DNA of 64,000 nt from Petropleomorpha daqingensis (GCF_013408985.1 NZ_JACBZT010000001.1:2976001-3040000), one strand, 5' to 3'; shown: positions 15,500-24,438, counted from the first letter of the stretch. Made by a program: numbers and translations. The notes: generated by a model not told the origin, from the sequence alone.

Positions 15500-16369
15500 T
15501 CAACCCTGACCGCGTCGCGGCGGGGGCACCGGCGCGCGGCGGACCGGGGTGCGCGCCGACGCGCCCACGACGAGCGGGTTCAGCAGCACCGCGTCGCGCT
15601 CGGCGGCCTGGGCTCGCAGCCGCCGCTCGAAGGTCTCCGGGCCGACCTCGTCGGCGGTCGTCACGCCCACCCGCTCCATGAGCGGCAGCAGGCTGGTCAC
15701 GTCCCCGCCGGCCAGCCCCAGGCCCACGGCGTCGCCACCCCGCTCGGCGGGGGCAGCGGAGGTGAGCGTGACGCGGCTGAGCCCGGCGGCCGTGTAGGCC
15801 GCGGCCAGGCGCAGCGCCATGTCGACCGGCCGCCCGACCCGTCGGAAGGTCTCCAGCAGCCAACGGTTGTACGTGGTCAGCAGCGGCAGCTCGGGCTGCG
15901 CGGCCCGCGTGCACAGGGCGACGTCCAGGAAGGCGACGACCCCGCCGGGCCGCACGAGGTCGGCGGCCAGCGCGACCTGCGCGACCGGGTCGTCGATGTG
16001 CACGAGGATGAACCGGCCGACGACCGCGTCCAGCTGCCCGGCCGGCCGCCAGGTGGTGATGTCGGCACGCTCGAAGGTGACGTGGGTCAGGCCGGCCTCG
16101 GCGGCCCGGTGCCGGGCCAGCCGGAGCGGACGGTCCACCGTGTCGATCCCGATCACCCGGCCGGTCGGGCCCACCCGATCGGCCACCGCCAGGGTCACCC
16201 CGCCCGGCCCGCAGCCGAGGTCGACGACGGTCATCCCCGGCTCCAGGCCGGCGGCGTCCAGCCACTCCTCCGTGGCCCGGCCGTAGACCTCGCCCAGCGC
16301 GGCCAGCCGGGCCAGCTCCGGATCGGGCTCCGCCGATCCGAACACGTACCCGTGGGCCCCGGGTTGCAT
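15500..16369 (-). CDS. Class I SAM-dependent methyltransferase
   Basis: A 289-residue methyltransferase. Motif I is MTVVDLGCGPGGVTLAVA, motif II acid is GIDTVDRPLRLARHR, and the post-motif strands are ERADITTWRP and VVGRFILVHIDDPVAQV. The fold is like UbiE/Methyltransf_25 enzymes. Substrate unknown. The ATG at 16369 is exactly 7 bases after a TAAGCA box, so the transcript may be leaderless. It lies 31 bases after the TetR stop and 63 bases before the ligase, and is possibly part of the same catabolic unit, though its methylation role there is unclear. Confidence 0.82.
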   Translation of the reverse strand: MQPGAHGYVFGSAEPDPELARLAALGEVYGRATEEWLDAAGLEPGMTVVDLGCGPGGVTLAVADRVGPTGRVIGIDTVDRPLRLARHRAAEAGLTHVTFERADITTWRPAGQLDAVVGRFILVHIDDPVAQVALAADLVRPGGVVAFLDVALCTRAAQPELPLLTTYNRWLLETFRRVGRPVDMALRLAAAYTAAGLSRVTLTSAAPAERGGDAVGLGLAGGDVTSLLPLMERVGVTTADEVGPETFERRLRAQAAERDAVLLNPLVVGASARTPVRRAPVPPPRRGQG

Positions 16370-16400
16370 GTCGTCATGCTTACCCGCGCCGGCCCCCGCG

Positions 16401-17048
16401 TCACTCGTCCGGAGCGCCGTAGAGCAGCCGCCGGGCGAGCCGCTTCCAGAGCGTGACGTGCGGGTCCGTGGCCGGGGTCCGCTCCTCGAACGCGTAGACC
16501 AGCGCGACGCCGCGCATGCTGGTGAACAGCAGCTGGCACAGCTCGCCGTAGACGGGCGCGCCGGTGACCTCCGGGCCCCAGATGCCGTCGGCGACGGCCT
16601 GGATCGCGGCGCGCAGCCGCTTCTCCTCCACCTGCAGCGCCCGGCGCAGGGCGGGGTCGGTGCGCGCCGCCGTCCAGAGCTCGAGCGCGGCCCAGAACGG
16701 CGGCTCGTGGAACGTCGCCCACATCAGGTCGATCGCCTGGTCGACCCGTGCCGGGCCGGCCGGCTGGCCAGCCATGAGCGCGGTGGCGCGCTCCTGCAGC
16801 TCGGCCAGCGAGCTGGTGGCCAGGTACTGCGCGGCGGCGACGAGCAGTTCGGCGCGTGACGGGAAGTGGTGCAGCAGCCGCCCGCGCGACACCCCGGCGC
16901 GCGCCTGGACGGCGAGGGTCGAGGCGCCGGCGTAGCCCTCCTCGACCAGGCAGTCGACGGCGGCCTCGAGGATCAGCGCCCGGCTGTCGGCGGTGCGCCG
17001 CGCCCGCGCGCCGCCGTCCGGCGGGGACGGGTCGGCCGGGGCGGTCAC
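16401..17048 (-). CDS. TetR-family regulator of the acyl-CoA catabolic cluster
   Basis: A 215-residue repressor with an N-terminal helix-turn-helix (TADSRALILEAAVDCLVEEGYAGASTLAVQARAGVSRGRLLHHFPSRAELLVAAAQYL). The GRLLHHFPSR recognition region resembles TetR regulators of fatty-acid and steroid catabolism. GTG at 17048 lies 6 bases after a TACGCT box, consistent with a leaderless transcript; an upstream GTG at 17084 would extend into the operator. A perfect 8+4+8 palindrome separates it from the divergent acyl-CoA dehydrogenase operon, which it probably controls with an acyl-CoA as inducer. Confidence 0.88.
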   Translation of the reverse strand: MTAPADPSPPDGGARARRTADSRALILEAAVDCLVEEGYAGASTLAVQARAGVSRGRLLHHFPSRAELLVAAAQYLATSSLAELQERATALMAGQPAGPARVDQAIDLMWATFHEPPFWAALELWTAARTDPALRRALQVEEKRLRAAIQAVADGIWGPEVTGAPVYGELCQLLFTSMRGVALVYAFEERTPATDPHVTLWKRLARRLLYGAPDE

Positions 17049-17075
17049 CGCGCGAGCGTAGGCCGTGGGACGCCG

Positions 17076-17095
17076 AACGGTCACCGTTGACCGTT
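17076..17095. promoter_or_regulatory. Palindromic operator between tetR and the acyl-CoA dehydrogenase operon
   Basis: AACGGTCA-CCGT-TGACCGTT is a perfect palindrome with 8-base arms. It is placed in the 104-base divergent gap, next to the TACGCT box of the TetR gene, and contains TTGACC, a -35-like box, for the rightward operon. It does not match the mycobacterial KstR or KstR2 sites. Confidence 0.7.
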
Positions 17096-17152
17096 ACCGC
17101 GACCGGATGCCAGGCTCCGAAGCAGACCCCGCTCGACGACGAGAGGCGCGCC

Positions 17153-18406
17153 GTGGACTTCGACGACACCCCTGACGAGGCCGCCTTCCGGTCGCACGTG
17201 CGCTCCGTGCTGGAGCAGCACGCCGACGAGCTGGTGCACGTCGCACCGGGCGAGCAGTCCCCCGACCCGGCCCGTCACGAGGCGGACTTCCGCCGCACCG
17301 AGCGGGTGCTCGCCGAGAACGGGCTGGTCGGCGTGACCTGGCCGCGCGAGCACGGCGGGCAGGGCGGCACGCTGGTGCAGCAGGCGATCGTCGCGCAGGA
17401 GCTGTCCCGCGCGCGGATCCCGGCGCTGATCAACCACATCGGCCTGGGCATGTGCGGCCCGACGGTCATCGCGCACGGCAGCGACGACCAGAAGAGCCGC
17501 TACCTCGCCCGGCTGCTGCGCGCCGACGACGTGTGGTGCCAGCTGTTCAGCGAGCCGGCGTCCGGCTCCGACCTCGCCGCCCTGCGCACCTCCGCCGTCC
17601 GCGACGGCGAGGACTGGATCGTTAACGGGCAGAAGGTCTGGACGACGCTGGCCCACGTCGCCGACTACGGCATCCTGCTCACCCGCACCGACCCGAGCCG
17701 GCCCAAGCACGCCGGCCTGACGATGTTCGTCGTCGACATGCACGCGCCCGGCGTGACCGTGCGGCCGCTGCGGCAGATGGCCGGCGGCGCCGGGTTCAAC
17801 GAGGTGTTCTTCGACGACGTCCGCATCCCCGACGCCGAGCGGCTCGGCGAGCCGGGGGAGGGCTGGCGGGTCGCGCTGACCACGCTGATGAACGAGCGGG
17901 TCACCATCGGCGGGGCCGGCACCGACCTCGGCCTCTCCCCGGAGGTGCTCGCCGCGCACGCCCGCGGCCGGCTGCCGTCGCTGACCCCCGAGCAGCAGGC
18001 GCTGGCGCGGCAGGCCGTGGGACGCGCCGTCGCCGCCGCGCTGGCCACCCGCTACACCGGCTACCGCCGGTTCACCGTGCTCAGCCAGGGCGGCATCCCC
18101 GGTCCGGAGGCCAGCGCGGGCAAGCTCGGCGGGACGACGGCGGCGAAGCTGATCGCCGACGCCGGGGTACGGCTGCTCGGCGACGAGGCCGTCTACGCCG
18201 CCACCGCCGACGGCGACGACACCTGGCAGAAGACGCAGGCCTACCTGCCCGGGCTGGCCATCGCCGGCGGCACCGACCAGGTGCTGCGCAACATCCTCGG
18301 CGAACGCGTGCTCGGGCTGCCGCCGGAACCCCGCACCGACAAGACCGCACCGTTCAGCGGGGGCGCAGGCCGCCTGAGTGGGCGAGTTGACGGGAGTGAG
18401 TCGTGA
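17153..18406 (+). CDS. Acyl-CoA dehydrogenase (first subunit of a probable heteromeric pair)
   Basis: A 417-residue acyl-CoA dehydrogenase. Family signatures include LVGVTWPREHGGQGG, WCQLFSEPASGSDLAALRTSA, DWIVNGQKVWTTLAHVADYGILLTRTDP (FAD contact strand) and the C-terminal AIAGGTDQVLRNILGERVLGLPPEPR. This last stretch has Gly where medium-chain enzymes carry the catalytic Glu, as in FadE28/FadE17-like proteins that work as alpha2beta2 pairs with a shorter partner. GTG at 17153 is taken as the start; the frame upstream crosses the operator. The stop overlaps the start of the next dehydrogenase (GTGA), implying tight translational coupling. Confidence 0.9.
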   Translation: MDFDDTPDEAAFRSHVRSVLEQHADELVHVAPGEQSPDPARHEADFRRTERVLAENGLVGVTWPREHGGQGGTLVQQAIVAQELSRARIPALINHIGLGMCGPTVIAHGSDDQKSRYLARLLRADDVWCQLFSEPASGSDLAALRTSAVRDGEDWIVNGQKVWTTLAHVADYGILLTRTDPSRPKHAGLTMFVVDMHAPGVTVRPLRQMAGGAGFNEVFFDDVRIPDAERLGEPGEGWRVALTTLMNERVTIGGAGTDLGLSPEVLAAHARGRLPSLTPEQQALARQAVGRAVAAALATRYTGYRRFTVLSQGGIPGPEASAGKLGGTTAAKLIADAGVRLLGDEAVYAATADGDDTWQKTQAYLPGLAIAGGTDQVLRNILGERVLGLPPEPRTDKTAPFSGGAGRLSGRVDGSES

Positions 18407-19395
18407 ACTTCGACCTCGACCAGGACCAGCGCGACGCCGCGGCGGGCGCGAAGGAGTTCTTCACCGAGCAGGCCTCGCCCGGCGCGGCCCGGCAGGCGCT
18501 GGAGGGCGCGGGACCGGTGCGCCCGGGCCGCAAGGCGCTGGCCGACATCGGCTTCCTCGGCATCACGGTGCCGGAGTCCGCCGGCGGGGGAGGGGGCTCG
18601 CTGCTCGACCTCGCCGTCGTCGCCGAGCAGGGCGGCGCGGTGCTCGCCGGCCCGTCGCTGGTCACCGCCGCCCGCGCCGCGGTGCTGCTGGCCGACCAGC
18701 CGGAGCTGGCCGCGCAGCTCGCCGACGGCTCGGCGGCGTTCGCGGTCGTCGACGGCTCCCCGGACGGCTCGGCGCCCTCGATCGACGCCGCCGACGCCAC
18801 GACGTTCCTCGCCCTCGACGGGACGGCGCTGGTCGTCGGCGAGGGCGAGGCCACGCCCGGGAAGCCCATGGACGCGACCCGCGGCCTGGCGAACGTCCGG
18901 CTGACCTCGCGGCGGGTGCTGGTCGAGGACGCCGGCGAGCTGTGGGCCCGCGCGCGGCTGGCCGGCGCCGTCGTCCTGGCCGCGGAGGACCTCGGCGCGG
19001 CCGACCGCGCGGTCGCCCTCGGCGTCGCCTACGCCAAGGAGCGGGAGGCGTTCGGCCGCCCTATCGGCTCCTACCAGGCGGTCAAGCACATGCTCGTCGA
19101 CGCCTGGGCGGGCGTGGAGCAGCTGCGCTCGCTCGTGTGGTGGGCGGCGTGGGCCGCCGACGCCGCACCCGAGGAGTTCCCGCTGGCCGCGGCCGCCGCG
19201 AAGGCGACCGCAGCGAGCGCGCTGGAGCGGGCGGCCGAGACGCTGATCCAGGTGCACGGCGGCATCGGCTTCACCTGGGAGCACGACGCGCACCTGTTCT
19301 GGCGGCGGGCGAAGGTCGACCGGTTCCTGCTCGGCGACGAGGCCGAGCACCTCGACGCGGTCGCGCGGCTGGCCGTCGCCGGGGCGCTCGGGTGA
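18403..19395 (+). CDS. Acyl-CoA dehydrogenase (second, shorter subunit)
   Basis: A 330-residue dehydrogenase-like protein, shorter than the usual 380-400. It keeps GFLGITVPESAGGGGGSLLDLAVVAEQGG, AVALGVAYAKEREAFGRPIGSYQAVKHMLVD (flavin-binding helix) and LIQVHGGIGFTWEHDAHLFWRRAKVDRFLLG. The last motif is typical of FadE29-like subunits that complete the active site of a longer partner. The middle beta domain is reduced. Start and stop overlap the neighbours by 4 bases on both sides, so the three genes form one coupled operon. The likely reaction is alpha,beta-desaturation of an acyl-CoA, possibly a steroid or branched side chain. Confidence 0.88.
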   Translation: MNFDLDQDQRDAAAGAKEFFTEQASPGAARQALEGAGPVRPGRKALADIGFLGITVPESAGGGGGSLLDLAVVAEQGGAVLAGPSLVTAARAAVLLADQPELAAQLADGSAAFAVVDGSPDGSAPSIDAADATTFLALDGTALVVGEGEATPGKPMDATRGLANVRLTSRRVLVEDAGELWARARLAGAVVLAAEDLGAADRAVALGVAYAKEREAFGRPIGSYQAVKHMLVDAWAGVEQLRSLVWWAAWAADAAPEEFPLAAAAAKATAASALERAAETLIQVHGGIGFTWEHDAHLFWRRAKVDRFLLGDEAEHLDAVARLAVAGALG

Positions 19396-20288
19396 GCTTC
19401 TCCGAGATCCGGTACGCGGTCGACGGGCGCGTCGCCACCCTCACGCTGCACCGCCCGGACCAGCGCAACGCCTTCACCGGCACGATGGCCGACGAGATCG
19501 TCCAGGCCTGCGCGCAGGCCGACGCCGACGAGGCGGTCCGCGTCCTGCTGGTCACCGGGGCCGGGTCGGCGTTCTGCGTCGGCGCGGACCTCTCCCGCGG
19601 TCGGGACACCTTCGACGGGAAGCGGCTGGCGAACCGGCCGAGCGGGCCGATGAGCGAATCGATCGGCGGCGTCCCCCGCGACCGCGGCGGGGTGGTCGCG
19701 CTGGCGTTCGCGGCCATGCGCAAGCCGGTGATCGGGGTGGTCAACGGGGTCGCCGTCGGGGTCGGGGCGACGATGACCCTACCCATGGACATCCGGATCG
19801 CCGCCGAGTCCGCCCGGTTCGGCTTCCCGTTCGCCCGCCGCGGAATCATTCCCGAGGCGGCCTCCGGCTGGTTCCTGCCGCGGGTGGTCGGCATCAGCCA
19901 GGCGATGGAGTGGGTGGCCACCGGGCGGGTCTTCGACGCCGCCGAGGCGCTGCGCGGCGGGCTCGTCTCCCGCGTCGTCCCGGACGACGACCTGCTGCCC
20001 ACCGCCCACGCGCTGGCCGCCGAGATCGTCGAGAACACCTCCGCGGTCGCCGTCGCCGCGGCCCGCGAGCTGCTGTGGTCGATGCTCGGCGCGCCCTCGC
20101 CGTGGGACTCGCACCGCCTGGAGTCGCAGGCGCTGATGCAGCTCGGTGCCGGTCCCGACGCGCGCGAGGGCGTCGTCTCGTTCCTCGAGAAGCGGCCGCC
20201 GGAGTTCACGACGCCGTTGGGCGACGGCCCGGACGTCGTCGGCGTCCCCCGCTGGCCCGCCCCGCCGGACGACGTCCGACCCGTCTGA
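19392..20288 (+). CDS. Enoyl-CoA hydratase/isomerase family protein
   Basis: A 298-residue crotonase-fold protein. Clear pieces are VATLTLHRPDQRNAFTGTMADEIVQA, GAGSAFCVGADLSRG (first oxyanion-hole strand), MRKPVIGVVNGVAVGVGATMTLPMDIRIAAESARFGFPFARRGIIPEAASGWFLPRVVG and the C-terminal helices. An acidic residue in RGIIPEAASGW is in the position used for hydration or isomerisation. GTG at 19392 overlaps the preceding stop (GTGA). With the two dehydrogenases it supplies consecutive beta-oxidation steps; the exact substrate is unknown. Confidence 0.9.
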   Translation: MSFSEIRYAVDGRVATLTLHRPDQRNAFTGTMADEIVQACAQADADEAVRVLLVTGAGSAFCVGADLSRGRDTFDGKRLANRPSGPMSESIGGVPRDRGGVVALAFAAMRKPVIGVVNGVAVGVGATMTLPMDIRIAAESARFGFPFARRGIIPEAASGWFLPRVVGISQAMEWVATGRVFDAAEALRGGLVSRVVPDDDLLPTAHALAAEIVENTSAVAVAAARELLWSMLGAPSPWDSHRLESQALMQLGAGPDAREGVVSFLEKRPPEFTTPLGDGPDVVGVPRWPAPPDDVRPV

Positions 20289-20319
20289 ACTGTCCGACGG
20301 CCCTCCTAGCGTCGCGGGC

Positions 20320-20616
20320 ATGCCGCACTTCGTGGTGACCCTGGCGAACGGGCCCGGGTGGGTCGACGGGCAGGCCCGCCGCCAGCAACCCGGCTGGGAC
20401 GAGCACGCCGCGTTCATGGACGGTCTGGTCGACGACGGGTTCGTGCTGCTCGGCGGGCCGCTCGGCACCGGCAACCGCGTGCTGCTCGTGGTCCGGGGCG
20501 ACGACGAGGCCGAGGTCGAGCGCCGTCTCGCCGCCGATCCGTGGGAGCCGCTGCAGATCCTGCGCACCGTGTCGATCGAGCCGTGGACCATCTGGCTCGA
20601 CGGCGTCCGGCACTGA
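20320..20616 (+). CDS. YciI-like family protein
   Basis: A 98-residue ferredoxin-like single-domain protein of the YCII family ([47 protein letters not shown], then [22 protein letters not shown]). The His in the [10 protein letters not shown] helix and the Asp before PW are the family's usual polar pair. Function is unproven; relatives are loosely tied to chloromuconolactone-type chemistry. ATG at 20320 is 7 bases after a TAGCGT box (20307-20312), so it is likely leaderless and separate from the upstream operon. Confidence 0.85.
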   Translation: MPHFVVTLANGPGWVDGQARRQQPGWDEHAAFMDGLVDDGFVLLGGPLGTGNRVLLVVRGDDEAEVERRLAADPWEPLQILRTVSIEPWTIWLDGVRH

Positions 20617-20791
20617 CCCGGCCCGCCGGAACGGGCGGCCACGGCGCGTCTGCCGAGGGTCACGCCTCGCCCGGGGTGCGGTGCGGACGGGACGGTCCCC
20701 CTCCACCGGGCCCCGGCACCGTGCCAGGGTGCGCGGCTGTCCGGCCCGGGCTCAGCACGGGGCCGCAGGCCGTCGACCCCAGGGGGCAGAC

Positions 20792-22240
20792 ATGGCACTG
20801 GAGACCGCGATTCCCGAACTCCGCCGCGCGGGGGAGGTCCTCACCCCGGCGGACGACGGCTTCGAGGAGGCGCGCGCCGCCGCGATCTGGAACGCCGACA
20901 TCCGGCGGCAGCCGGCCGCGATCGTGCGGCCCACCACCGCCGAGGAGGTGGCCCGCGCGGTGCTCGCCGCCCGCTCCGCCGGGATGGACCTGACCGTGCG
21001 CGGGGGCGGCCACTCCGGCGCCGGCAACGCGGTCGCCGAGGGCGCCGTCATGATCGACCTGTCCCGGATGAACGAGGTCCGGGTGGATCCCGCGACCCGC
21101 CGCGCCACGGTCGGGGGCGGCGCGACCTGGGCTGCTCTGGACGCGGCGACGGCGCCGCACGGGCTGGCCGTGGTCGGCGGGACGGTCAGCCACACCGGGG
21201 TCGCGGGGCTGACCCTCAGCGGCGGCATGGGCTGGCTCCTCTCGCAGCAGGGACTGAGCTGCGACAACCTGGTGAGCGCCACCCTGGTCACCGCGGACGG
21301 CCGCGTCGTCGCCGTCTCCGCGGAGACCGAGCCCGACCTGTTCTGGGCGCTGCGGGGTGCGGGCACCAACTTCGGCGTGGTGACCGAGCTGGTGTTCGAG
21401 CTGCACGAGGTCGACCCGATGGCCCACGTCGGCTTCTTCTTCTGGCGGGCCGAGGACGCTGCCGCCGCCCTGCCGGGAGTGTTCGACCACCTGTTCTCGC
21501 TGCCGGACTCCATCGGCGAGGCCGTGGTGGGGATGTGCGCCCCGCCGCTGCCCTTCATCCCGCCCGAGCACCAGGGCGCACCCGGCGTCGCCGTGGTGGT
21601 CGCCGGGTGGGGCGACGCGGCCGCCCACGCTGCAGCGATCGCGCCGTTGCGCGGTCGGGGCGCGGCGGTCGAGTTCGCCATGCCCATCCCGTACGTGGCG
21701 CTGCAGCAGATGCTCGACGAGGGCAACCCGTGGGGCGTCCGGGCCTACGACAAGGGCATCACGCTCGACGACCTCAGCGACGAGGCGATCGCGGCCTACC
21801 TCGAGTGGGTGCCGCGCATCACGTGCCCGATGTCGTACGCGCCGATGTTCCCGCTCCGCGGCCGGTACCGGCAGATGCCCGAGGAGGCCACCGCCTTCGG
21901 CAGCCCCCGCAGCGCGAAGTGGGCCCTGAGCATCATCGCCATGACCCCGGTCGAGGCCGAGGACGCCTTCGCCGCCGACCGCCAGTGGGCCCGCGGCTTC
22001 TGGGACGCGATGCGCCCGTTCGCGCCGTCCGGCGCGACGTACGTGAACTTCGAGGCCGACGTCGACGAATCCCGCGTCCGCGACTCCTACGGCGAGGCCA
22101 AATACCGCCGGTTGGCCGCGCTGAAGGCGATCTGGGACCCGGACAACGTCTTCCACCACAACGCCAACATCACGCCGGCGGCCGGCATCCCCGAGCCACG
22201 AGCCGCGTCGGAGGCGCCGCAGTCCCAGCCGACCGGCTGA
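20792..22240 (+). CDS. FAD-binding oxidoreductase with BBE domain (PCMH-type)
   Basis: A 482-residue flavoenzyme. The FAD-binding PCMH domain begins near residue 45 ([39 protein letters not shown]); the His in GGGHS is the usual covalent FAD attachment residue. [28 protein letters not shown] follows, with no Cys at the second attachment site, so attachment is probably by one bond. The C-terminal berberine-bridge-like segment ends [23 protein letters not shown]. Relatives oxidise sugars, alkaloids or phenols with O2. No signal peptide is seen. The gene stands alone between the YciI gene and the repeat protein. Confidence 0.88.
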   Translation: MALETAIPELRRAGEVLTPADDGFEEARAAAIWNADIRRQPAAIVRPTTAEEVARAVLAARSAGMDLTVRGGGHSGAGNAVAEGAVMIDLSRMNEVRVDPATRRATVGGGATWAALDAATAPHGLAVVGGTVSHTGVAGLTLSGGMGWLLSQQGLSCDNLVSATLVTADGRVVAVSAETEPDLFWALRGAGTNFGVVTELVFELHEVDPMAHVGFFFWRAEDAAAALPGVFDHLFSLPDSIGEAVVGMCAPPLPFIPPEHQGAPGVAVVVAGWGDAAAHAAAIAPLRGRGAAVEFAMPIPYVALQQMLDEGNPWGVRAYDKGITLDDLSDEAIAAYLEWVPRITCPMSYAPMFPLRGRYRQMPEEATAFGSPRSAKWALSIIAMTPVEAEDAFAADRQWARGFWDAMRPFAPSGATYVNFEADVDESRVRDSYGEAKYRRLAALKAIWDPDNVFHHNANITPAAGIPEPRAASEAPQSQPTG

Positions 22241-22261
22241 CTTCAGCGCCTCTTCAGCGCC
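22241..22261 (+). promoter_or_regulatory. 11-base-spaced direct repeats, candidate OmpR-type response-regulator site
   Basis: CTTCAGCGCC occurs at 22241-22250 and again at 22252-22261, a period of exactly 11 bases (one helical turn). Tandem direct repeats at this spacing are the usual binding pattern of OmpR/PhoB-family response regulators. The pair lies 64 bases before the secreted repeat protein. No matching regulator gene is in the window, so the controlling factor is unknown. Confidence 0.5.
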
Positions 22262-22324
22262 GCGCAGGACCTTCCTCGCACCGGGAGCCGACTCCGGTTC
22301 CCACCACCGAGGAAGGCCCCCGCC

Positions 22325-22975
22325 ATGTCCCGCATCTCGCGCACCCTGCTCCGCGCCGCCGTCCCCGCCACCGCCCTCGCCTTCGGCCTGGCCTTCGCCG
22401 GGCCGGCCTCGGCCGACACCGTGGACGTCAACGTGTACGACACCGACGCGAACGGCTACATCGACGCCTACGGCTTCGACAACAGCGGCGACGGCTACGA
22501 GGACACCTGGGCGATCGACTGGAACGAGGACGGCGTCGTCGAGCAGATCGCCGCCGACACGAACCTCGACGGCTACGCCGACACCTGGGCGTTCGACTCC
22601 GACGAGGACGGCTACGTCGAAGAGGTCGGCGTCGACACCGACGGCGACGCCTATCCCGACGTCTGGGGCGTCGACGAGAACCTCGACGGCTACACCGACA
22701 CCCTCTACTACGACGTCGACCACGACGGCTACGCCGACTACTACGAGCCGGCCGACTCGACCGCCTACGCCTACGCGTCGGTCAGCTACGTGTTCGTCGA
22801 GGCCGACGGGTGGGTCTACTGGGAGGCCACGGCCGAGTACGGCTACTCCTCCAGCTCGCTCGCCGACGACGACAGCGGCATCGAGGCAGCGGCCGACCAG
22901 CCGCAGCGGGCCGACGCAGCCTCGCCCGAGAGCACCGGCGTCCTGCAGGAGATCCTCGACGCGCTGTCCGCCTGA
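22325..22975 (+). CDS. Secreted acidic protein with eight tandem 13-residue Asp-rich repeats
   Basis: A 216-residue exported protein. A clear signal peptide (LLRAAVPATALAFGLAFAGPASA-D) is followed by eight contiguous 13-residue repeats at residues 39-142 with consensus DxDxDGYxDxWxx (for example DTNLDGYADTWAF). The DxDxDG core is the calcium loop of EF-hand, dockerin and thrombospondin type 3 repeats. The C-terminal third is Tyr/Ser-rich then helical (VLQEILDALSA) and has no sorting signal. It probably folds on calcium outside the cell; the function is unknown. ATG at 22325 follows GAGGAAG. A direct-repeat regulatory site lies upstream. Confidence 0.85.
   Translation: MSRISRTLLRAAVPATALAFGLAFAGPASADTVDVNVYDTDANGYIDAYGFDNSGDGYEDTWAIDWNEDGVVEQIAADTNLDGYADTWAFDSDEDGYVEEVGVDTDGDAYPDVWGVDENLDGYTDTLYYDVDHDGYADYYEPADSTAYAYASVSYVFVEADGWVYWEATAEYGYSSSSLADDDSGIEAAADQPQRADAASPESTGVLQEILDALSA
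22439..22750 (+). repeat. Eight in-frame 39-base tandem units encoding the 13-residue repeats
   Basis: Eight units of 39 bases encode residues 39-142. Positions 1, 3 and 5 are Asp or Asn in almost every unit, position 6 is Gly in six units, and position 7 is Tyr in seven. Unit 3 (DWNEDGVVEQIAA) and unit 6 (DTDGDAYPDVWGV) are the most divergent. Units differ at the DNA level, so this is an old duplication, not a recent slippage array. Confidence 0.85.
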
Positions 22976-22981
22976 GCGTGC

Positions 22982-24364
22982 TCAGGTGGGCACGATCCCC
23001 AGCACCCGCGCCCGGGTGCCCAGGTCGGGCACCCGGGCCGGTCCGCTGTCGCGCACCCCGAGCCGGCGGCACAGCGCACCGAGGACGGCGTCGACCTCCT
23101 CGACCGGCAGCGCCAGCGCCTCGGCGAGCAGCTCCTCCGGCCGGCCGACCCGGAAGGCTCCGGGCGCGGCGGCCAGGACGGCGGCCAGCACGTCGCTCTC
23201 CACCGGCGGCAGTCCCCGCAGCAGCGCGCCGGACCCCTGCACGGTGGCGCGGTCCGGTTCCGCCGCCGGCGCCGAGGCCGGCCCGGAGGAGCGGAACAGC
23301 AGCGGCGTCGTCCCGACCGTGACGACGGCGCCGTCGCGGAGCAGCCGGCGTCCCCGCACCTCCTTGCCGTCGACCAGCGAGCCGTTGCGCGAGGCGTCGA
23401 CCAGCACCCACCCGAGCCGGCACCACTCGAGCCGGGCGTGGGCGCGGGAGACCTCCGGGTCCCAGCTCAGGCCGACCGCGTTGTCCGGTGAGCGGCCGAC
23501 GGTCACCGGGGACCGGGCCCGGTCCAGGACGACGACCCGCTGCGCACCGCCGCCGTCGGTGAAGACCAGGAACGGGTTGCCCTCGCGCTCCACGCCGCGC
23601 AGGTCCTCCGAGGCGAGCACCGCCCGCTCCAGGTCCCGCAGCTCCGGCCCCGGGTCGGCGCCGAGCTCCTCGGCCAGCACCCGTCGGCCCTGGCGGAGGA
23701 CGACGAGCGCGTCGGCGGCCCGGCCGCTGCGGTAGAGCGCCAGCACCAGCAGCGCCCGGAGGTGCTCGTGCAGCGGCGCCGCGGCGACGAGGTCGGACAG
23801 CTCGGGCGTGATCTCGGCGTGCCGGCCCAGCGCGAGGTGCGCCTCCATCCGGGTGCCGACGGCGGCCAGCCGGTCCTCCTCGAGCGCCCCGAGCTCCGCC
23901 TGCAGCCCCGGCTCGTCGGCCAGGTCGGCCAGCGCGGCGCCCCGCCACAGCGCCAGCGCCTCGTCGAGCAGGGTGACCGCGGCGTCCGGGCGGCCGGCCC
24001 GTAGCGCAGAGCGCCCCTCGTCGACCGCGGCGCGGAAGCGCAGCAGGTCGAGCTCGTCGGGCGCGATGTCGATGGCGTACCCGGGCTCGCGGCGCGCCAC
24101 GGTCAGCCCGGTCTCCCCGGCCAGGAGCAGCTTGCGCAGCGTCGAGACGTTCACCTGCAGGGTGTTGCGGACCTTGTCGCTCGGCTCCTCGCCCCACAGC
24201 AGGTCGACCAGCCGGTCGGCGGAGACGGTGCGGCCCGAGGCGAGCAGCAGAACCGCCAGAAGCAGCCGCTGCTTGCGCCCCCCGAGCGGCAGCGGACCGC
24301 CTCCGGCGTGCACCTCCAGCGGCCCGAGCACCCGGCAGGAGACCGGGGGCTCGGGCGCGGACAC
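22982..24364 (-). CDS. EmbR/SARP-like regulator: winged helix, BTAD and FHA domains
   Basis: A 460-residue regulator. The N-terminal OmpR-like winged helix (VSCRVLGPLEVHAGGGPLPLGGRKQRLLLAVLLLASGRTVSADRLVDLLWGEEPSDKVRNTLQVNVSTLRKLL) precedes a bacterial transcriptional activator domain (residues about 100-245). A forkhead-associated domain follows (PVTVGRSPDNAVGLSWDPEVSRAHARLEW, then NGSLVDGKEV). Arg, Ser, His and Asn of the phosphothreonine pocket are present. The order matches mycobacterial EmbR, which is regulated by Ser/Thr kinases. A C-terminal extension of about 90 residues is less familiar. It is divergent from the aldehyde oxidoreductase operon by 74 bases and may control it. Confidence 0.88.
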   Translation of the reverse strand: MSAPEPPVSCRVLGPLEVHAGGGPLPLGGRKQRLLLAVLLLASGRTVSADRLVDLLWGEEPSDKVRNTLQVNVSTLRKLLLAGETGLTVARREPGYAIDIAPDELDLLRFRAAVDEGRSALRAGRPDAAVTLLDEALALWRGAALADLADEPGLQAELGALEEDRLAAVGTRMEAHLALGRHAEITPELSDLVAAAPLHEHLRALLVLALYRSGRAADALVVLRQGRRVLAEELGADPGPELRDLERAVLASEDLRGVEREGNPFLVFTDGGGAQRVVVLDRARSPVTVGRSPDNAVGLSWDPEVSRAHARLEWCRLGWVLVDASRNGSLVDGKEVRGRRLLRDGAVVTVGTTPLLFRSSGPASAPAAEPDRATVQGSGALLRGLPPVESDVLAAVLAAAPGAFRVGRPEELLAEALALPVEEVDAVLGALCRRLGVRDSGPARVPDLGTRARVLGIVPT

Positions 24365-24438
24365 GGCGCGGATCGTGCCATCGGCGGCGCTCCGGTGGCC
24401 GGTTTGACTTCCCGGGTCGCGGGGGCAGGAGGGTTCCT

